From NCBI RefSeq assembly GCF_900129365.1, contig NZ_FQVM01000010.1:28278-92277 (forward strand): a DNA stretch of 64,000 nt. Direction: 5' to 3'. This DNA comes from Clostridium fallax (GTDB lineage: Bacteria > Bacillota > Clostridia > Clostridiales > Clostridiaceae). The notes below the pieces were generated by a model. That model searched no databases, had not been told where the DNA came from, and saw only the letters and a program-made list of their open reading frames with translations. Positions 44,782 through 53,988 of this stretch are shown piece by piece; the stretch's first letter is position 1, and the number at the start of each line of letters is the position of its first letter. Both the position numbers and the translations under genes were made by a program.

Positions 44782-45858
44782 ATGTTTAATAAGTTTTTGA
44801 AGTTTATAGATATAAGGAGAATAAAGGATAGTAGGTTTTTGATTCTAATTAATAGCACAATAATATTTTTTATATTTTTTATTGGAAGTAATACACATCT
44901 TATGCTAAAGGAAAGTTATTTGTTAGATATAAAAAATCACAATAATAATTTTATAATTAAACAGTTCTTTTCTTTTAACTGGATAACTGTGTTAATACTT
45001 TATTTTGCATGTGGAATAATGACTTTTATTATATTAAAAAATAAGGACAAGAATTTTATAGGAGAGATAAAAGAAAGGACAAAGTATTTTATTACAAATT
45101 TCTTTATTATAATTTTAAGTATTTTATTTGGGGTTTTATTATTTTTTATAATAAAGTTTTCAATAATATTTTTTAAATCTAATTATTATGGGGGTTTTCC
45201 CTCCTATAAAAATTTACTTTCTTTTGTATTTATACAATTAAGTTTTTCCTCACTATCTGTAGCTTCAATATTTTTAGTTAATTCATTTATTAAAGATAGA
45301 TACAAAGCAATATTAGTACCTCTTTTTATATTAGAAATACCGTTAATAATATTTTCCTTTACAACTATATTAACAAGTACAAAGTTATTTCCACTAAAGT
45401 ATTTAGGAGAATTAGCTAATAAATTATTTGTAGGAAATATAGTTAATGCATTTTTATATGATTTTAGATTAGAATTTTTAATTCTTCCTAAAAGAATTTT
45501 AGCTACTATATCTTTTCTAATTTTAAGTTTTATATTTATTATTTTAGCTTATAATCTATTAAAAAAATTAAATAGCAAAAAAATTATAAATGAATATTAT
45601 TTTAAAGAATCAAAAATATTTTATTTTATTTTAATTTCTATGATTTTAAGTTATATATCTACTATAGTCTTAACATTTATAATAACTTTTATATTCGTAA
45701 GTATAGGATTTGAGGGGATTAAACTTTTATTTGATTTTCTATATATTGGACTAATAATTGTATACTATTATATATTTAAATATGTAGAGAAGAAAAGAAA
45801 TAATAAACTTAATTTTGAGAAGAAGGAAAAAGCTAAAGTAATTTTCTTAGGAGAATAA
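44782..45858 (+). CDS. Polytopic membrane protein of unknown function
   Basis: 358 residues with about eight hydrophobic segments and very high Phe/Ile content. I do not recognise a family. It resembles ABC-2-type permeases in size and in lying directly before an ABC ATPase and permease (gap 111 bases), so it may be a further subunit or an unrelated gene. GGGAGAG precedes the ATG. The C terminus is a short basic/acidic cytoplasmic tail. Confidence 0.7.
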   Translation: MFNKFLKFIDIRRIKDSRFLILINSTIIFFIFFIGSNTHLMLKESYLLDIKNHNNNFIIKQFFSFNWITVLILYFACGIMTFIILKNKDKNFIGEIKERTKYFITNFFIIILSILFGVLLFFIIKFSIIFFKSNYYGGFPSYKNLLSFVFIQLSFSSLSVASIFLVNSFIKDRYKAILVPLFILEIPLIIFSFTTILTSTKLFPLKYLGELANKLFVGNIVNAFLYDFRLEFLILPKRILATISFLILSFIFIILAYNLLKKLNSKKIINEYYFKESKIFYFILISMILSYISTIVLTFIITFIFVSIGFEGIKLLFDFLYIGLIIVYYYIFKYVEKKRNNKLNFEKKEKAKVIFLGE

Positions 45859-45969
45859 TATTTTAAAGTATAATAATATAAAAACTAAGAAAATCTTAAG
45901 ATTTTTATAATATATAATTAAGTAACAACATGTACAATTATTCTATAAGAAGAAGGGGGATAATTGTAT

Positions 45970-46878
45970 ATGAATGTTTTGGAAGTAAAAAATATAAGCA
46001 AAAAATTAGGCAAAAGACAAATTATAAAAGATATATCCTTTTCTGTTGAAGAAGGAGAAATATTTGGTTTCTTAGGCCCTAATGGTGCAGGAAAAACAAC
46101 TACCATAAGAATGATTGTTGGTCTTATTTCAACAGATAAGGGTGAAATAAAAATAATGGGTAATGATCTTTCAAAGGAAAGAGAAAAAGCTTTAAAAAAT
46201 TTAGGTGCAGTAGTTGAAAATCCAGAACTTTACGGATATTTATCAGGTAGAGAAAATCTAATGCAGATTGCAAGGATTAGAAATATATCTAAAGAGAGAG
46301 TAGATGAAGTCATAGAATTAGTAGGACTAAAAGATAGAATAAACGATAAAGTAAAGAAATATTCTCTTGGTATGAAACAAAGATTAGGAATAGGAGCGGC
46401 ATTATTATCTAAGCCTAAACTTTTAATTTTAGATGAACCTACTAACGGATTAGACCCATCTGGAATATTAGATTTTAGAGAAATAGTAAAAAGATTTGCT
46501 AAAAAAGAGGGAACAGCAGTATTTATTTCATCACATATATTAAGTGAAGTTCAAAATTTATGTAATAAGGTAGCTTTTGTAAATCATGGAGTGATTAAAG
46601 CTGTGGAACATATAGGTGAAAGTGATGATGAAAGCACAGAAGTTATATCATTAAATACAAATGATATGGAGAAATCTGAACGTTTATTAAAAGAATTAGA
46701 ACTAGTAAAAAATATTAAAAGGAGTGATAAAAATCTTCTTTTAACTATAGAAAAAAATAAAACCCCTCTAATTGTAGAATTTCTTGTAAAAAATAATGTT
46801 GAAGTTAATGAAGTATATAAGAAAAATATAGGATTAGAGCAAATGTATATGGAACTAGTAGAGGGAGGGGTTAGGTAA
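45970..46878 (+). CDS. ABC transporter ATP-binding protein (BcrA-type)
   Basis: ATPase of an ABC-2 exporter. Walker A GPNGAGKTTT, Q-loop GAVVENPELYGYLSG, signature YSLGMKQRLGIG, Walker B LLILDEPTNGLDP and H-loop SSHIL are complete. The C-terminal extension (about 220-302) is typical of the BcrA/NatA subfamily, which exports peptides or confers bacitracin/lantibiotic resistance. The start is the ATG at 45970, ten bases after AAGGGGGA; the TTG at 45964 is too close. The partner permease starts one base after the stop. Confidence 0.93.
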   Translation: MNVLEVKNISKKLGKRQIIKDISFSVEEGEIFGFLGPNGAGKTTTIRMIVGLISTDKGEIKIMGNDLSKEREKALKNLGAVVENPELYGYLSGRENLMQIARIRNISKERVDEVIELVGLKDRINDKVKKYSLGMKQRLGIGAALLSKPKLLILDEPTNGLDPSGILDFREIVKRFAKKEGTAVFISSHILSEVQNLCNKVAFVNHGVIKAVEHIGESDDESTEVISLNTNDMEKSERLLKELELVKNIKRSDKNLLLTIEKNKTPLIVEFLVKNNVEVNEVYKKNIGLEQMYMELVEGGVR

Positions 46879-46879
46879 A

Positions 46880-48124
46880 ATGTTATTATCATTAATAAAA
46901 AATGAAACTATAAAGATATTAAAAAGGGGAAAAACATGGATAGTTTTTATTTTATTTATTTTAACTGCTATAGCTGTTTTAGCAACCTCTATAATATCTG
47001 AAAAAAATATGATTAAATATAATAGTCCAGAATATAAAATATCTATGGAAAAGGATCAATTAGACTGGATAAATAAAGATATACAAAATGCAGAGAATGA
47101 AATTAAATCTAATAATGATGATAAACAGACCGTAAAAAAAGCTGAATTACATTTAGAATCTTTAAAAGATAATAAATTAGAATGTGAAAATAGAATAAAG
47201 GAATTAGAAGAAAAGATTAAATCAGGAAATAAAAGCGATTGGAAAGAAGAAACTAAATTAGAAATAAAAAATCTTGAAGAAGAAATAAAAAATGATAATA
47301 TTCCAGAAAGATACAAAGCTAAGCAAAAAAAGCATGTAGAGAATTTAAAGTATCAATTAGAGAATAATATTAAACCAATAGAACCTTGGGAAGTTAATGG
47401 ACAAAATTATATATTAAGCTTTATAGGCTTTTTAGGTTCTGGAATATTAATTATTGGGATTTCTTTATTTATGAGTGATATAGTTTCTGGAGAATGTACT
47501 CCAGCTACATTTAAATTCTTATTAACACAGCCTATTTCAAGAGGAAAGATATTATTTTCAAAACTTATATCTGTAATTTTAGTTTCCCTATCAATGATAT
47601 TAGGAGTAGAATTAGTATTTTTCTTAGGAGTAGGTCTTACTAAAGGATTTATGCCTTCTACTTATTTAATGAATTATGGCACAAAATATCAATTCGATCT
47701 TAGTAAAATAGTAGATGGAACTCATCCTCTAATGGAAGTTGCTAATTCAGGTTCTATGATAGGAGTAAATGAGTTTGTTTTAAAGGCTTTATTATTACAG
47801 ATACTATTTATAATAACTTGTTGTGTATTTGTATTTATGATATCTACATTATTTAAAAGTAGTATGATAACAATGGCAGCTTCAATTTCATTTATTATAT
47901 TCTTTACTGCAATTATAAATATAGTTGGTAAATTAAAACAGTATGCTCAATATTTCTTTATTACTTATGGAGATAGTGTGGCGTTATTAAAATCTAATTT
48001 GGTACTATATTATAATAATATTAATATAAATATAAGTATCGGAGTAATAACAATGATAGCTACAATAGTTATATGTTATTTAATAGCACATATAAATTTT
48101 ATAAAAAAAGATATGCTTATATAA
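46880..48124 (+). CDS. ABC-2 type permease with large extracytoplasmic coiled coil
   Basis: Membrane partner of the preceding ATPase. After the first membrane segment (about 19-40) comes a roughly 130-residue Lys/Glu-rich coiled coil, predicted outside the membrane. Five or so further segments follow (from about residue 175). GISLFMSDIVSGECTPATFKFLLTQPISRGKILFSKL is the classic ABC-2 block. The substrate is unknown; the loop suggests an antimicrobial-peptide or BcrB-like role. A strong terminator follows. Confidence 0.9.
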   Translation: MLLSLIKNETIKILKRGKTWIVFILFILTAIAVLATSIISEKNMIKYNSPEYKISMEKDQLDWINKDIQNAENEIKSNNDDKQTVKKAELHLESLKDNKLECENRIKELEEKIKSGNKSDWKEETKLEIKNLEEEIKNDNIPERYKAKQKKHVENLKYQLENNIKPIEPWEVNGQNYILSFIGFLGSGILIIGISLFMSDIVSGECTPATFKFLLTQPISRGKILFSKLISVILVSLSMILGVELVFFLGVGLTKGFMPSTYLMNYGTKYQFDLSKIVDGTHPLMEVANSGSMIGVNEFVLKALLLQILFIITCCVFVFMISTLFKSSMITMAASISFIIFFTAIINIVGKLKQYAQYFFITYGDSVALLKSNLVLYYNNININISIGVITMIATIVICYLIAHINFIKKDMLI

Positions 48125-48157
48125 AAAAAGATGGGAAAGCTTTCCCGTCTTTTTTTA
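48123..48157 (+). terminator. Rho-independent terminator of the ABC genes
   Basis: A near-perfect palindrome (AAAAAGATGGGAAAGC / GCTTTCCCGTCTTTTT) with a T run starts at the stop codon. Confidence 0.93.
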
Positions 48158-48233
48158 TAGCATATTTTAGAATAAAATTTTTTATGTGATATAATTTTTA
48201 TTAATAATAATATATTTTAAAAGGAGAAATATT

Positions 48234-48446
48234 ATGGCTGTTGGAACAGGAGTAAATTGTAAATGGTGTCCAGATTTTAAAAATAATAATTGTGATGGTA
48301 AGGCATCAGATTGCCTATGTAGATTATGTCCTAGAAATTTATCACAATGTATTTGTGTTAAATATTGTAGGGAAACAGAATCAGTACTTATATTTGAAAA
48401 TACTAATAATGAAAGAGAAAACTTTTGGGATTTATATAGAGATTAA
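48234..48446 (+). CDS. Small Cys-rich protein, possible zinc or Fe-S binder
   Basis: 70 residues with nine Cys in the first 45 (Cys9, 12, 20, 27, 29, 32, 39, 41, 45), arranged CxxC, C, CxCxxC, CxC, C. No signal peptide is visible, so it is probably cytoplasmic. AAGGAG precedes the ATG and it has its own terminator. I do not recognise the family. Spacing suggests two metal sites. It may be related in function to the Cys-containing protein at 48610. Confidence 0.75.
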   Translation: MAVGTGVNCKWCPDFKNNNCDGKASDCLCRLCPRNLSQCICVKYCRETESVLIFENTNNERENFWDLYRD

Positions 48447-48468
48447 ATATAAATTGATTTTATATTTT

Positions 48469-48525
48469 AATAAAGCACTATTTATTTTGTTTAAACAGTA
48501 AAATAAATAGTGCTTTATTATTATT
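48469..48525 (+). terminator. Rho-independent terminator with a 20-bp stem
   Basis: AATAAAGCACTATTTATTTT pairs perfectly with its complement across an 11-base loop; TTATT follows. Confidence 0.88.
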
Positions 48526-48609
48526 TATATAAATATATAAAAACTGTACATAGTATATAAAAATTTATATAAACTAATAATAAACTTAAATTTATATAGA
48601 GGTGATACT

Positions 48610-48795
48610 ATGACAGATAATCAATTGAAGAGTTTAATCGGTCAAAATTGTGAAGAATATTCTGCAAAAGTACCACAGCATTTTATGAGAATAGGATTTA
48701 CTAATGAAAGCTGTTATAACTGTTATTATTATATAGCAGGGCAATGCAGTAAAAATTTATATAATGATATGGAAAATATATTCACAACTAATTAA
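48610..48795 (+). CDS. Small protein with four Cys, unknown function
   Basis: 61 residues, Cys14, Cys35, Cys38 and Cys46, with CYNCYYYIAGQC forming a compact knuckle. No membrane segment. AGAGGTGATACT places the ATG well. It has its own terminator. The family is not recognised. Confidence 0.7.
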   Translation: MTDNQLKSLIGQNCEEYSAKVPQHFMRIGFTNESCYNCYYYIAGQCSKNLYNDMENIFTTN

Positions 48796-48829
48796 AAATA
48801 ATAGATTTATAAAATTTAAGTTTATAATT

Positions 48830-48861
48830 AAAAAGAGTCTAGGAAAACCTAGACTCTTTTT
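48830..48861. terminator. Bidirectional Rho-independent terminator
   Basis: AAAAAGAGTCTAGG pairs with CCTAGACTCTTTTT around AAAA. Confidence 0.93.
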
Positions 48862-48901
48862 AATTAACAGGTATAAAATAGATTATTTAACTTATTATTT
48901 T

Positions 48902-49375
48902 TTATAATAAGTGGGTTAGCTCTTTTGGAAAATCACTTTTATAAGTGTATTCTGTAGATACTTGAAAGGTATTTATATTGATATTTTCTTGTTTTAATAG
49001 ATTTAATATCTCTTCCATAAAAATCCCTCTATTGCCTGTTAGGCTACAAGTAGGACTATCTTTTATTCCTATTAATGCTTTTATATTATAGCCGTGCTTT
49101 ATATACTCTTTTATATCATTAAGTACAGGTATAAATAAATTTTTGCATAAATTTCTATATTCCTCAAAGCAATAATCTTCTTTACTCATAGGTTTTCTTG
49201 ATAAACCTAAAAGTTTAAACTCTGGACAAGGCAACTGAATTATACCATATCCTTTATCTATGAGAGTTTTAATAAAAGGAAATGCTCCCTTAGCTCTAGC
49301 TAGAGGAAAAACTACAGAATTTTGATTTATTATACAGTGAGAAATTATTATTAAATTTTTTTTTCTAGTATCCAT
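48902..49375 (-). CDS. TudS-related (DUF523-like) putative desulfidase
   Basis: Small cytoplasmic protein resembling the TudS/DUF523 group, in which a [4Fe-4S] cluster with three Cys ligands removes sulfur from thiolated compounds such as thiouracil. Conserved-looking Cys lie in ISHCIINQNSVV, QLPCPEF and DSPTCSLTG. Length 157 residues. The start is the ATG at 49375 behind AGAGGTG; the longer frame from 49408 includes the ribosome site. A divergent ECF S component starts 175 bases away. I recall the same pair in C. difficile (CD3072/CD3073). The substrate is unknown. Confidence 0.8.
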   Translation of the reverse strand: MDTRKKNLIIISHCIINQNSVVFPLARAKGAFPFIKTLIDKGYGIIQLPCPEFKLLGLSRKPMSKEDYCFEEYRNLCKNLFIPVLNDIKEYIKHGYNIKALIGIKDSPTCSLTGNRGIFMEEILNLLKQENININTFQVSTEYTYKSDFPKELTHLL

Positions 49376-49550
49376 AAAACACCTCTTCAAATCCTCTATC
49401 CAGTACAAATTTTAATATAAATTATACTTTAAGTCTAATAGATATTGATGATAGATATGAGTATTAATATTTTTATAATCAATTAGAGTTTAGTATATCA
49501 ATAATATAAAATATAATTAAATAGAGGTAAAATGAGAGGGGTATAAGATA

Positions 49551-50123
49551 ATGGGAAATAATAAATTAAGGATGCTGACCTTTTCATCAATAGCCATCGC
49601 TTTAAACATAGTACTTGGAATTCTATGTAGTAGTTTAAGGTTACCATTATATATTGATGCCTTAGGGACTGTTTTAGTAGCTGTTTATTTTGGACCTTTA
49701 TATGGAATGGCAGTAGGGGCTTTAAGTAATTTAATTACAGGTATTATAAGTAATCCTAAAGATATACCATTTTTATTAGTTAATGTAGCCATTGGACTTA
49801 TAGTTGGACTTATAGCTAAAAAATATAAGTTTAATGTAAAGGTTGCTATAATAACGGGTATTATATTAGGAGTTGTTTGCCCATTAATAGGAACACCTAT
49901 AGGGGTTTGGGTGTACGGTGGACTTACAGGAACAGGACTTGATTTTGTATTTTTATGGTTAAAAGAAAGTGGACAAAATATTTTTGTATCTTCTTTTATA
50001 CCTAAACTTATAAATAATTTAATGGATAAAACTTTAAGTTGCGTTATGGTAGCTATACTTATTAAATGTTTACCAAGAGCTTACAAACCATTTTCTTATA
50101 AAAAGATAGAAGATTTTAGATAG
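49551..50123 (+). CDS. ECF transporter S component of unknown specificity
   Basis: Solitary S component, about six hydrophobic segments in 190 residues, with the N-terminal LTFSSIAIALNIVLGI and the YFGPLYGMAVGALSNLITGII loop. It has no A or T genes nearby, so it should share the general ECF module. Being divergent from the TudS-like gene suggests that the cargo is a sulfur-bearing nucleobase or vitamin analogue; this is inference. GAGGGG precedes the ATG. Confidence 0.85.
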   Translation: MGNNKLRMLTFSSIAIALNIVLGILCSSLRLPLYIDALGTVLVAVYFGPLYGMAVGALSNLITGIISNPKDIPFLLVNVAIGLIVGLIAKKYKFNVKVAIITGIILGVVCPLIGTPIGVWVYGGLTGTGLDFVFLWLKESGQNIFVSSFIPKLINNLMDKTLSCVMVAILIKCLPRAYKPFSYKKIEDFR

Positions 50124-50231
50124 AATATGGCCATCTAGAATTTAAGAGAATATAATATAACTATTAATTGATTTAAGATAGTGATTTAGTTTATGGTATA
50201 ATAAATATTACTATTTTAGGAGGAAGTTTCT

Positions 50232-50474
50232 ATGAATATAAAGCTTTTAGCCATTTTTTCAATAATAGTTATAATAGGTATGATACTTATTGCAAGTGTT
50301 ATGGATTTTTCTGAACAATGGAAAACAAAAAAAGTAATAGAAAGTTCTAAGAATGAGGAAGGTGCTAAAAATTTATTAGATTCTTTAGATGATAAAAAAC
50401 CTTTGTTATATTCAGGATTTATATTATTTTTACTAGGATTAGTAGGAATTGTTTTAACAGTTATATTTTCATAA
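50232..50474 (+). CDS. Small membrane protein, two TM segments
   Basis: 80 residues. Hydrophobic helices at about 4-24 and 57-79 flank a charged loop (EQWKTKKVIESSKNEEGAKNLLDSLDDKK). AGGAGG precedes the ATG. No family recognised. It is monocistronic and convergent with mtnN. Confidence 0.75.
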   Translation: MNIKLLAIFSIIVIIGMILIASVMDFSEQWKTKKVIESSKNEEGAKNLLDSLDDKKPLLYSGFILFLLGLVGIVLTVIFS

Positions 50475-50522
50475 AAAAGAGTTAGTATTAGGAATTTTTA
50501 CCCTAAAACTAACTCTTTTTAT
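50474..50522. terminator. Bidirectional Rho-independent terminator
   Basis: AAAAAGAGTTAGT pairs with ACTAACTCTTTTT, with an inner TTAGG/CCTAA stem. Confidence 0.9.
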
Positions 50523-50523
50523 T

Positions 50524-51219
50524 TTAGTTAATTTTTTCAATCATAGCTTTTAATATAGTAGTTGAATTTTTAACACCAATTGGAGTAAATTCTGCAAAAT
50601 CCATATGAGCTCCATTATTAGCATTATCTGATATAGAACGTATTACAACGAAAGGAATATTATTTAAATAGCAAACGTGAGCTATACTTCCACCTTCCAT
50701 TTCACAAGCTAAACCGTTAAATTCTTTTGATAACCATTGAATTTTTTCTAAGTTAGCAACAAATTGATCTCCTGTAACTATTCTTCCTACAAAGCTTTTA
50801 ATATTACTACTTTCTTTACATGCTTCTTTTGCTAAGTTAACAAGTTTTTCATTACATTTAAAATCAAAAGTATCTAATCTTGGAATTTGTCCATGAGGAT
50901 CACCAAAAGCTGTTGTATCCATATCGTATTGAACTAAAGAATCTGCAATAACTACATCTCCAGGATATATATCTTTACCAATACCACCAGCAACACCTAC
51001 ATTGATTACAGTATCTACTTTATATTCACTAATTAATATTTGTGTGCATATAGCAGCATTAACTTTACCTATACCACATACTACAGCAACAACATCTTTA
51101 CCCCATAAGGTTCCTTCATGAAAAGTCATATTAGCTTTAGTTTTTTTATTTTTAAGATTCATATCTTTTAATAATATTTCAAGTTCTTCGCTCATAGCGC
51201 CGATAATACCTAATTTCAT
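50524..51219 (-). CDS. mtnN: 5'-methylthioadenosine/S-adenosylhomocysteine nucleosidase
   Basis: Hydrolyses MTA and SAH to adenine plus the thioribose moiety, feeding the methyl cycle and AI-2 precursors. Visible features are the N-terminal LGIIGAMSEELEILL (catalytic Glu), VCGIGKVNAA, NVGVAGGIGKDIYPGDVVIAD, the substrate loop CEMEGGSIAHVCYLN and SISDNANNGA with the catalytic Asp. The 231-residue length is normal. GGAGG precedes the ATG. No luxS is adjacent. Confidence 0.96.
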   Translation of the reverse strand: MKLGIIGAMSEELEILLKDMNLKNKKTKANMTFHEGTLWGKDVVAVVCGIGKVNAAICTQILISEYKVDTVINVGVAGGIGKDIYPGDVVIADSLVQYDMDTTAFGDPHGQIPRLDTFDFKCNEKLVNLAKEACKESSNIKSFVGRIVTGDQFVANLEKIQWLSKEFNGLACEMEGGSIAHVCYLNNIPFVVIRSISDNANNGAHMDFAEFTPIGVKNSTTILKAMIEKIN

Positions 51220-51417
51220 TATTAATCCTCCGTATAATTAAATTTATATATAATTAATTATAACTAAAAGGCTATGTAAAATAAACAGAGTTAATAATTT
51301 ATTGTTAAATACTATTAATTTGATATAATAAAGTCAATATTTTAGTATTATAATTTTTAAAACTTTAAATAATATAATTATTAAAAGTTTTAGTCTTCTA
51401 AAAAGGAGAGAAATCAT

Positions 51418-52173
51418 ATGGAAAAGAATATGTATACAAGAACTCAATTAGTTATAGGAAAGTCTGGTGTAGATATATTAAAAAATAGTAAAGTTATAGT
51501 GTTTGGAATAGGAGGAGTAGGAGGATTTACAGTGGAATCATTATGTAGAGCTGGAGTTGGAAACTTAGTAATAGTAGATAATGATACTGTAGATATAACT
51601 AATCTAAATAGACAAATAATAGCTACTGTATATACTATAGGTAAATCTAAGGTAGAAGTTATGAAGGAGAGAATACTCTCAATAAATCCTAATTGTAATG
51701 TTACGGCTCTTGAAACTTTTGTAACAGAAGAAAATATAAAGGATATTATTACAGATGATGTTGATTATGTTGTTGATGCTATAGATACAATATCTTCCAA
51801 GTTAGCATTGGCCGAATATTGTTATAAAAATAATATATCAATAATAAGTTCTATGGGAACTGGTAATAAAATGGATCCATCAAGATTTAAAGTAGTTGAT
51901 GTTTTTAAAACTAGCGTATGTCCTCTTGCTAAAGTTATGAGATATGAACTGAAAAAAAGGGGAATTAAAAAATTAAAAGTAGTTTATTCTGATGAATTAC
52001 CTATGAAACCTAAGCTTCAAGAATTTGCAAAAGAAGGAGAAACAGAAGAACAGGTTCTAAGAAAATTTACTACTAAAAGGCAAGTACCTGCTAGTATAGC
52101 TTTTGTACCTCCAGTGGCGGGAATGATTATAGCTTCTCAAGTGGTTAAAGATTTAGTAGAAGAGGTACTTTAA
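51418..52173 (+). CDS. tcdA: tRNA threonylcarbamoyladenosine dehydratase TcdA
   Basis: E1-like enzyme that cyclises t6A37 in tRNAs to ct6A using ATP. The adenylation motif is VIVFGIGGVGGFTVESLCRAGVG, then IVDNDTVDITNLNRQI, KVEVMKERI and VDAIDTISSK. C-terminal PASIAFVPPVAGM. The 251-residue length matches TcdA. AAGGAGAG precedes the ATG. It is monocistronic. Confidence 0.94.
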   Translation: MEKNMYTRTQLVIGKSGVDILKNSKVIVFGIGGVGGFTVESLCRAGVGNLVIVDNDTVDITNLNRQIIATVYTIGKSKVEVMKERILSINPNCNVTALETFVTEENIKDIITDDVDYVVDAIDTISSKLALAEYCYKNNISIISSMGTGNKMDPSRFKVVDVFKTSVCPLAKVMRYELKKRGIKKLKVVYSDELPMKPKLQEFAKEGETEEQVLRKFTTKRQVPASIAFVPPVAGMIIASQVVKDLVEEVL

Positions 52174-52254
52174 ATTAAATTTAAGAATTAATTTAGTTTT
52201 TAGAGAGTATAAAAAATAATTTATTAAAATATATATTAAATTATTATATAAAAT

Positions 52255-52358
52255 AAAATGAGGTTGCTTTATTAAGAGAGTTATATACAATATATTAATT
52301 TGCAAATTTAAAATTAATATATTGTAGTATTTATTTTTAATGTGACAGCCTCATTTTT
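52255..52358. repeat. Long nested inverted repeat, terminator or MITE-like
   Basis: The outer arms AAAATGAGGTTG and CAGCCTCATTTT pair (one G-U). The inner arms ACAATATATTAATTT (52287) and their perfect complement (52311-52325) form a 15-bp stem. The whole 104-base hairpin lies between convergent tcdA and the methyltransferase. It probably terminates both, but the size recalls a small mobile hairpin element. Confidence 0.65.
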
Positions 52359-52466
52359 ATAGAATTTTTATTCAAATAATTATTTAAAACTATTTATTTA
52401 CTTTAATATATTAAGAGATATTTTTAGTATTTATATAATTTACCTAAAACTTATATAAATTTAATT

Positions 52467-53657
52467 TTAAATCATCCAATTTTCATTAAGGAACTTATAT
52501 AAAGCTGGATAAATATTTAAACTTGCCATAAGATTTATATATTCATCCATTACTTTGTCATTTTCTTTTCCTGTTCTTAAAGCTCTTATCATTAAGTTTT
52601 TTGGAGTTTCTAGAGGAGATATATATTCTACAACAGAAACATTATAACCCTTAGCTTCAAGCATCATACTTCTCATTCCATCAGTTAATGCATCAGCGAT
52701 TCTTGCTTTTAATATTCCATGTTTTAATATGCTTTTAAATGGCTCATAGCTATATTGATTTAATAGCTCCCTATGGCAACAAGGAACAGCTATTATACAA
52801 TCTGATTTTAATTTTATACCTAATGCTATTGCCATATCTGTGGCTGTGTCACAAGCATGAAGAGAAAGCGCTACATTTATTTTTCTTGAAGGTTTATAGT
52901 TTTTGATATCTATAGCGTGGAATTCCATATTTCTATAACCTAAATTACTAGCCATTTTTTTTGAGCTTTCTATAACTCCTTCTGAAATATCTAATCCTAT
53001 AAAATGACACTTTCTTCTTTTTACTTCAGTTAAATAATAATTAAGAACAAAGCTAAGATAAGATTTTCCACAACCACAATCTAAAAGAGTAATTTCTTCA
53101 TTTTTAGGAAGAGAATCTAAAACTCCCTCTAAAAGTTCTACATAGTGATCTATTTGATTATATTTTCTTATTTTATCATTTTTTATTTTACCATCTTTAG
53201 ACATTATGCATATTTCTTTTAATAATGAATCAGCTTTTCCAACCTTTATGTAATAGTCTCTATTTAAAAGAGTAGAGGTTTCCCTTATATTGTGGTCATC
53301 TTCATTTTCGTTAAAAGATAAGTTATCATTTGTTTCTGTATTAGTCATTTTTACATTTTTATTATCACCAGTTATTAATATATCTGTTCCTCTTTCTTTA
53401 TATAAAATTATGATAGAGTCATAATTATCACATTCTTTTGTAATGTTATTAAACAAAGAATTTATATCAAGCAATTCTGTTTTGCCATTAAAATTATATT
53501 TAATTTTTCCATCGTAAAAAATTCCAGTTCCCTTAAATTCTTTAAGTCCAGCACTGTAAGTTACATAAATATTTTTAAATATTGATGAGTTTTCTTTAAA
53601 TCTATTTTCAAGACCCATAAGAAATAACTTAATCTTATTTATATTTTGTTTATTCAT
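52467..53657 (-). CDS. Class I SAM-dependent methyltransferase (Methyltransf_32-like)
   Basis: SAM methyltransferase of 396 residues. The catalytic domain is C-terminal: motif I LLDCGCGKSYLSFVLNYYL (about residue 192), FIGLDISEGVIESSK, and the family blocks SLHACDTATD and VPCCHRELLNQY with paired Cys. The N-terminal 150 residues are a less conserved region (VTYSAGLKEFKGTGIFYDGKI) of unknown role. The target may be RNA or protein; sequence does not decide. The ribosome site AAGGAAA lies before the ATG. Confidence 0.85.
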   Translation of the reverse strand: MNKQNINKIKLFLMGLENRFKENSSIFKNIYVTYSAGLKEFKGTGIFYDGKIKYNFNGKTELLDINSLFNNITKECDNYDSIIILYKERGTDILITGDNKNVKMTNTETNDNLSFNENEDDHNIRETSTLLNRDYYIKVGKADSLLKEICIMSKDGKIKNDKIRKYNQIDHYVELLEGVLDSLPKNEEITLLDCGCGKSYLSFVLNYYLTEVKRRKCHFIGLDISEGVIESSKKMASNLGYRNMEFHAIDIKNYKPSRKINVALSLHACDTATDMAIALGIKLKSDCIIAVPCCHRELLNQYSYEPFKSILKHGILKARIADALTDGMRSMMLEAKGYNVSVVEYISPLETPKNLMIRALRTGKENDKVMDEYINLMASLNIYPALYKFLNENWMI

Positions 53658-53988
53658 AAGAAATCATTTCCTTTCAATTTATGAAATATATTAATTATAC
53701 ATCATATTAACTTTAAATTATTCATTATATATTGTATATTAAATAGAAGAAAAAATTAATTAAAATAAAAAATTATCAACATGTTTATATTAAAAAAATT
53801 ATATAATAAAATTTTAAAAGAATTTATATGTAAAATAAATAAAAATTTTATTATATAATAAATTAAATTTTTATGATATAATTTACTTTGTTTTTCATGA
53901 CAGCTTAACATAACTTACTTAATTTTAGTCATAAATGAAGGAATTAGAGAGGTTTTTTATTTAAAATTGACTAGGAGGATCAAAAGTT

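Noticed and set aside
45890..45905. AAAATCTTAAGATTTT as a terminator of the 44782 gene
   Set aside because: Too short and A/T-rich to be convincing. It may equally be chance.
48292..48501. Alternative frame over the Cys-rich 48234 gene
   Set aside because: It runs through the terminator and lacks a ribosome site. The 48234 frame has AAGGAG and an ordered Cys pattern.
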